From: an uncultured Bacilli bacterium
GTDB lineage: Bacteria; Bacillota_I; Bacilli_A; RF39; UBA660
DNA length: 55,508 bases
Direction of reading: 5' to 3'
Assembly: GCA_934086145.1 (NCBI GenBank)
Contig: CAKOHV010000010.1
Location: 1-55,508 of the forward strand
Shown here: one piece after another, positions 51,943 through 55,508 of the stretch
Layout of the letters: every line of letters starts with the position of its first letter
How positions within the stretch are numbered: position 1 is the first letter of the stretch
The notes under the pieces: generated by a model
Database searches by the model: none
What the model was told of the DNA's origin: nothing
Seen by the model: only the letters and a program-made list of their open reading frames with translations
Position numbers and translations under genes: made by a program

Positions 51943-53136
51943 TTATAATAAGTCAGCAAATTCCTCTTCTTTATCATTAACACTTATTTTAACTACTTCA
52001 TGATTAAGAACCACTTCATTAATCATTTCTTCAAATGGTATTAAATTTTCATATTCACGAGCTTTACTGAATTCAGGATTTATAACTGGATGCTCAGGTA
52101 CAAATATTGTACAGCAATCTTCATATGGTAAAATACTTGTTTCATAAGTATCTATTTTTTTAGCCACATCAATAATCTCTAATTTATCAAAACAAGCTAA
52201 TGGTCTGATTACTGGGATTTTTACAGTTTCATTAATAACATTCATGCTCATAAGTGTTTGACTTGCTACTTGTCCTATACTTTCGCCATTAACTAGTATT
52301 TTACAGTTGCTGCGACGAGCAATTCTTTCACTTATACGATACATCATACGACGCATAATTGTTATTAAATATTCATGAGGACAGTTTTTATAAATACTTT
52401 CTTGAATTTCTGTAAAGTTAATAACATGTAATTTTATATCATTATTGTATAAGGCTAACTTACGGGCTAAATCAATAACTTTATTTTTAGCTTGAATACT
52501 TGTATGCGGAGGACTTTCAAAATAAAGACATTCTAATTTAACTCCTCGTTTAATAGCCATATACCCTGCTACCGGTGAATCAATTCCTCCAGAAAGCATT
52601 AACAAGCCCTTACCAGCAACTCCTACTGGGTATCCACCTATTCCAACTTCGCTATTAAAGTAGATATAAACTCCATCTAATCTAATTTCAATATTAACAA
52701 ACAAGTCTGGATTATGAACATCAACACTAACATCATCACAATTTTTTAAGATTATAGCACCTATTTGACGACTAATTTCCATACTAGTAAGTGGAAATTT
52801 TTTATCACTTCTCTTAGTTACAACCTTAAAAGTCTTAAATTTCTTTTCTTTAATTAACTTTAATACAGCGGCTCCAATCTCTTCTTCCTTTTTACTTGTT
52901 AACTTATAAGCTATATCAAACTCATGTATCCCAAAAACATGCTTTAAAGCTTCACTAACTTCCGTAAAATTATCCTTTGAAAGATTTATAAACATTCTTC
53001 CTTTATCAAATTTTACATCAACATCATAAGAAGCCAAAGCTATTTTAACATTATCCTTTAATTGTTTTAAAAATAAACCTATATTAGCTTTTTTTGTTGA
53101 TAACTCACCATACTTAATCATTATAAGTTTTTCCAT
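51943..53136 (-). CDS. thiI: tRNA 4-thiouridine synthase ThiI
   Basis: Inserts sulfur at U8 of tRNA and can supply sulfur for thiazole synthesis. Of 397 residues, the Firmicute form without the C-terminal rhodanese domain. N-terminal ferredoxin-like part (MIKYGELSTKKANIG), THUMP domain (SMEISRQIGAIILKNC; VNIEIRLDGVYIYF), then the PP-loop ATPase: LLMLSGGIDSPVAGYMA, YFESPPHTSIQA and LVNGESIGQVASQTL, with DCCTIFVPEHP near the end. Lacking rhodanese, it should accept sulfur from a dedicated cysteine desulfurase; the gene at 54072-55211 is the obvious candidate. Confidence 0.96.
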   Translation of the reverse strand: MEKLIMIKYGELSTKKANIGLFLKQLKDNVKIALASYDVDVKFDKGRMFINLSKDNFTEVSEALKHVFGIHEFDIAYKLTSKKEEEIGAAVLKLIKEKKFKTFKVVTKRSDKKFPLTSMEISRQIGAIILKNCDDVSVDVHNPDLFVNIEIRLDGVYIYFNSEVGIGGYPVGVAGKGLLMLSGGIDSPVAGYMAIKRGVKLECLYFESPPHTSIQAKNKVIDLARKLALYNNDIKLHVINFTEIQESIYKNCPHEYLITIMRRMMYRISERIARRSNCKILVNGESIGQVASQTLMSMNVINETVKIPVIRPLACFDKLEIIDVAKKIDTYETSILPYEDCCTIFVPEHPVINPEFSKAREYENLIPFEEMINEVVLNHEVVKISVNDKEEEFADLL

Positions 53137-53265
53137 AAAATCAACCTCAAATCAAGACTAAGTATACCATAAACTTTTATAAATAACCAAATAAACTTAA
53201 TTTTCTCACTTAAACTAGCTTTTTTTATCATAATCTGTTAATATCTTAATCACTAAGGGGGAAAA

Positions 53266-54051
53266 ATGATGAATTTACCAATTATGCCAGATTTACCAAC
53301 TGAATATATCAGATATCTAAATGATAATGAAAATCATATAATTCTTGATGAAAGAATATTTATTAAAAAGTTGTTTGCCGGTGAATACAACATTGATGTT
53401 CTACAACAACTAAACTCTTTAAAAATACCTAATTATAATGCACCTAGCAAATTATTCATTGATGAAAGTAACACTTATCTATATGTTGCATCTAAATACT
53501 TAAAAGGTTACCAAAACTTATTCAGTTACTTAAAGAATTGCTCAACCAAAGAAAAACTTTTACTTTACAAGAAATTACTAACTAGTTTAAAAGAAGCTCA
53601 CGAAAATGATTTTATACCTTATGATATTGCTTTCCGTAATTACTTAGTTAGTGAAGATAAGCAACCTATTTTTATTGATTTTGATATCAGTTTATATAAA
53701 AACAAATCAACTTGGTTAATGCTTAAACGTACTCTTTTTAGCCTTAAAGAATTCAGCAAAGATTCTTATGATCTTTCCAAAGAAAACTTAGTTTTAAATG
53801 ATAAAATGTTAGTCCTTAATATGCTTTTAACTAGTCTATGTCCACCTACTTATTATATTATGACCCTAAGTTTAAGAGAAATTATGTTTCAATATAAAGA
53901 TTTATTAAGTAAGTATGAATTAGATCCAGGTATCAAAGAATATCTTTCTGATATTATTTTAGGTAAAATGGCACCTCATCAAGATGATTATTTTATTGAA
54001 AATTTAATTGATCCTTTAATGGAAAAAGAACCAGTTTTAAAAAAACTTTAA
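53266..54051 (+). CDS. kinase-fold (protein kinase/APH-like) protein
   Basis: Protein of 261 residues on the strand opposite to its neighbours. The region near 120-140 reads AHENDFIPYDIAFRNYLV then PIFIDFDIS. This matches the catalytic loop (D-x4-N) and metal-binding D-F-D/G of the protein kinase/aminoglycoside phosphotransferase fold. The N-terminal lobe is short: DERIFIKKLF could hold the ATP-binding Lys, ASKYLKGYQNL the hinge; I see no Gly-rich loop. So activity is uncertain. GGGGG precedes two ATGs (53266 and 53269); the second has better spacing. Substrate unknown. Confidence 0.72.
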   Translation: MMNLPIMPDLPTEYIRYLNDNENHIILDERIFIKKLFAGEYNIDVLQQLNSLKIPNYNAPSKLFIDESNTYLYVASKYLKGYQNLFSYLKNCSTKEKLLLYKKLLTSLKEAHENDFIPYDIAFRNYLVSEDKQPIFIDFDISLYKNKSTWLMLKRTLFSLKEFSKDSYDLSKENLVLNDKMLVLNMLLTSLCPPTYYIMTLSLREIMFQYKDLLSKYELDPGIKEYLSDIILGKMAPHQDDYFIENLIDPLMEKEPVLKKL

Positions 54052-54072
54052 TTTTCAAAAATTAAAGTTTTT
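54040..54072. terminator. bidirectional terminator between convergent genes
   Basis: AAAAAACTTTAATTTT and AAAATTAAAGTTTTTT arms, effectively a long palindrome, with U-runs both ways. Overlaps the stop regions of the kinase-like gene and of the desulfurase. Confidence 0.75.
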
Positions 54073-55211
54073 TATTTTAGTTCACCCATTAATTCTTTTA
54101 GCTTTTTATAATCCATTTGAAAAATGTTTAAGAATTTATTAATTTCTTCATTAGTTGTTACATGTGAAATACTTATTCTAATTGTTGTACGAGCTCTTTC
54201 GATATCATTATAAATTGCCATTACTCCATTACTAAAATCTCCAGATGAGCAAGCTGTATTAGTTCCAACATAAACTTCGTCATCTTCTAAGGCATGAACA
54301 AAAGTTTCTGGTTTAATATTCATTAAACTAATATTTAGTATATGTGGTATCGAATACTTTGTTTTATTAATTTTTATATCAGGATATTTTTTTAATTCAT
54401 CACATATTTTTTCATTTAATTTTTTTACTAAATTTTCTTTACGTTCTAAATCTTCTAAGGCTATTCTTATTGCTTTAGACAAAGAAACAATTAGAGGTAA
54501 TGGTGGTGTTCCCATTTTTAGTTCATTAAACTTTCCAGATCCATGTATTAAAGGAACTATTTTTACTTTACTACTTTTATAGAAAAGACCAATTCCTTTA
54601 GGTCCAAAAATTTTATGTCCTGACATAGAAGCCATATCAACATCATGCATGTTAATGGCTATTTTACCAAAAGCTTGCGTCATATCAGAGTGAAATAATG
54701 TATTAGGATTTTCAATTTTTATTATTTGTCTTATGGTCTTTAATGGTTGTCTTACACCAACTTCACTATTAACTGCACAAATACTAACTAAGATTGTATC
54801 TTCTCTGATTTTACTTTTTAAATCATCAAAATCAATCAAGCCATCACTATCATTATTAACATAGCTAATTTCAAAACCTTGTGTTTCCAAAAAATCACAT
54901 ATTTTATAAATTGAAGGATGTTCCAATTTTGACACAACAATATGTTTCCCATTATTTTTATAAGCTAGAGCAACACCCTTTAAAGCCATATTATTAGATT
55001 CTGTTGCTCCACTTGTATAAGTTAACTCATCTAAATTTATATTTAAAATCTCACAGATTTGTTTTGTTGCACTATTTAAAAGGACTTTTGACTTAACACC
55101 TAGGGCATGTAATGAATTAGCATTCCCCATATAATCGCGAGTCGCTTTATTATAACTTTCTAAAACATCATAGGTAACTGGTGTTGTTGCCGAATAATCT
55201 AAATATATCAT
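54072..55211 (-). CDS. cysteine desulfurase (NifS/IscS family)
   Basis: PLP enzyme that takes sulfur from cysteine to an enzyme persulfide. Of 379 residues, class III/IscS-like: IYLDYSATTPV start, TSGATESNNMAL, the histidine of KLEHPSI, SDMTQAFGK, the PLP lysine in SMSGHKIFGPKGIG near 197, and the active Cys in GTNTACSSGDFSNG near 320. In Firmicutes a NifZ-type desulfurase often precedes thiI and feeds its sulfur; here the two are separated by the opposite-strand kinase-like gene. The lack of SufU or IscU nearby fits a tRNA-thiolation role rather than Fe-S assembly. Confidence 0.93.
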   Translation of the reverse strand: MIYLDYSATTPVTYDVLESYNKATRDYMGNANSLHALGVKSKVLLNSATKQICEILNINLDELTYTSGATESNNMALKGVALAYKNNGKHIVVSKLEHPSIYKICDFLETQGFEISYVNNDSDGLIDFDDLKSKIREDTILVSICAVNSEVGVRQPLKTIRQIIKIENPNTLFHSDMTQAFGKIAINMHDVDMASMSGHKIFGPKGIGLFYKSSKVKIVPLIHGSGKFNELKMGTPPLPLIVSLSKAIRIALEDLERKENLVKKLNEKICDELKKYPDIKINKTKYSIPHILNISLMNIKPETFVHALEDDEVYVGTNTACSSGDFSNGVMAIYNDIERARTTIRISISHVTTNEEINKFLNIFQMDYKKLKELMGELK

Positions 55212-55430
55212 AACTAATCACCTATTATCATTATAAATCATCTTCTTAAAAATTGCTACCATATAACGAAGAATTATGTTTCTTTATGCATATTACTTTA
55301 ATTTAGAATAATCCAAAGTACAATAATTTATCTCTCTATTTTTAAAATAACGTCACCATAAATATAAAATAATTAATGACATTACTACCAAACACTCTAT
55401 TTAATCACCAACATTTTATTACTTTAAAAG

Positions 55431-55460
55431 CAAAAATCTAGAAGACTTAACTCCTAGATT
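55431..55460 (-). terminator. terminator of the gene entering at the window end
   Basis: AATCTAG and CTAGATT arms (55435-55441, 55454-55460), extended by an inner AG/CT pairing, followed by TTTTTGC on the minus strand. It overlaps the stop codon of the partial gene. Confidence 0.65.
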
Positions 55461-55508
55461 ACTTTAAATATTTTTCGATAACAACTGTTATTCTAAAGAA
55501 TTCTTTCT
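55459..55508 (-). CDS. 3' end of an unidentified gene (partial)
   Basis: The last 15 codons before a TAA at 55461-55459 read KEFFRITVVIEKYLK. The frame is open to the window edge and a terminator overlaps its stop, which supports a real gene running in from beyond the window. Too short to assign. About 250 bases of AT-rich spacer (55212-55430) separate it from the desulfurase; I see nothing else in that gap. Confidence 0.6.
   Translation of the reverse strand, partial: KEFFRITVVIEKYLK

Noticed and set aside
1..55508. tRNA, rRNA, CRISPR array, insertion sequence or integrase
   Set aside because: I looked for T-loop GGTTCGAATCC-type sequences, regularly spaced short repeats and transposase or integrase motifs, and saw none. 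Without a search tool a divergent tRNA could be missed.

Overview
The window comes from a very AT-rich, low-GC Gram-positive (Bacillota) chromosome. Evidence is the T7SSb-type secretion genes (EssC, EsaB/YukD, WXG100), an infC-rpmI-rplT operon with a Firmicute-style L20 leader, a T-box upstream of thrS, EngB/YsxC, RecX, a PrsA-type lipoprotein, a YjcZ-like microprotein and vegetative TTGACA/TATAAT promoters. The standard code is used: Trp is TGG in every long gene. Almost all stops are TAA or TAG; I found one intact gene ending in TGA. A lineage of small-genome gut Bacilli (RF39-like or a relative) would fit, but that placement is inference.

Layout. 0.34-1.84 kb: translation operon infC-rpmI-rplT (minus strand) with promoter, attenuator leader and an ATA start codon for infC. 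1.9-27 kb: a large type VII secretion region. EssC copy 1 with an EsaB-like protein (plus strand) converges on a minus-strand operon of six small helical/WXG100-type proteins. Then come a coiled-coil metallophosphoesterase and a HelD-like helicase. Next are a DUF4176 protein, a long Pro-rich secreted-type protein with a decayed tail, two paralogous repeat proteins that share a 689-bp near-identical block, further WXG100 proteins and a second EsaB, and finally EssC copy 2 (minus strand). No EssA, EssB or EsaA is visible. 27-31.3 kb: thrS without a TGS domain under T-box control, then a decayed zone with Fic-like and RhuM relics and a pair of 40-bp-spaced dyads. 31.3-39.9 kb: der, a lone type IV pilin-like gene, engB, a three-gene envelope cluster (membrane protein, trypsin-fold pseudoprotease, zinc-ribbon/membrane/zincin protein) and ftsK. 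40-42.2 kb: a 29-residue membrane microprotein, a PrsA-like foldase and recX. 42.3-47.2 kb: a giant HD-domain protein with a small overlapping partner. 47.2-55.5 kb: an NrnA-like DHH phosphoesterase, tandem acetate kinases, a zincin, thiI and a cysteine desulfurase separated by a divergent kinase-like gene, and the 3' end of another gene.

How the genes fit together. The 1.9-27 kb block reads as two EssC motors with a pool of small secreted helical proteins and large substrates, one of which has been duplicated. ThiI and the cysteine desulfurase can form a sulfur relay for tRNA thiolation. The acetate kinases would yield ATP from acyl phosphates. The rest is housekeeping: translation, ribosome assembly GTPases, chromosome segregation and extracellular folding.

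Limits. All calls come from reading sequence and recalled family features. No similarity search, fold prediction or RNA folding was run. Residue positions are approximate unless a codon position is given.
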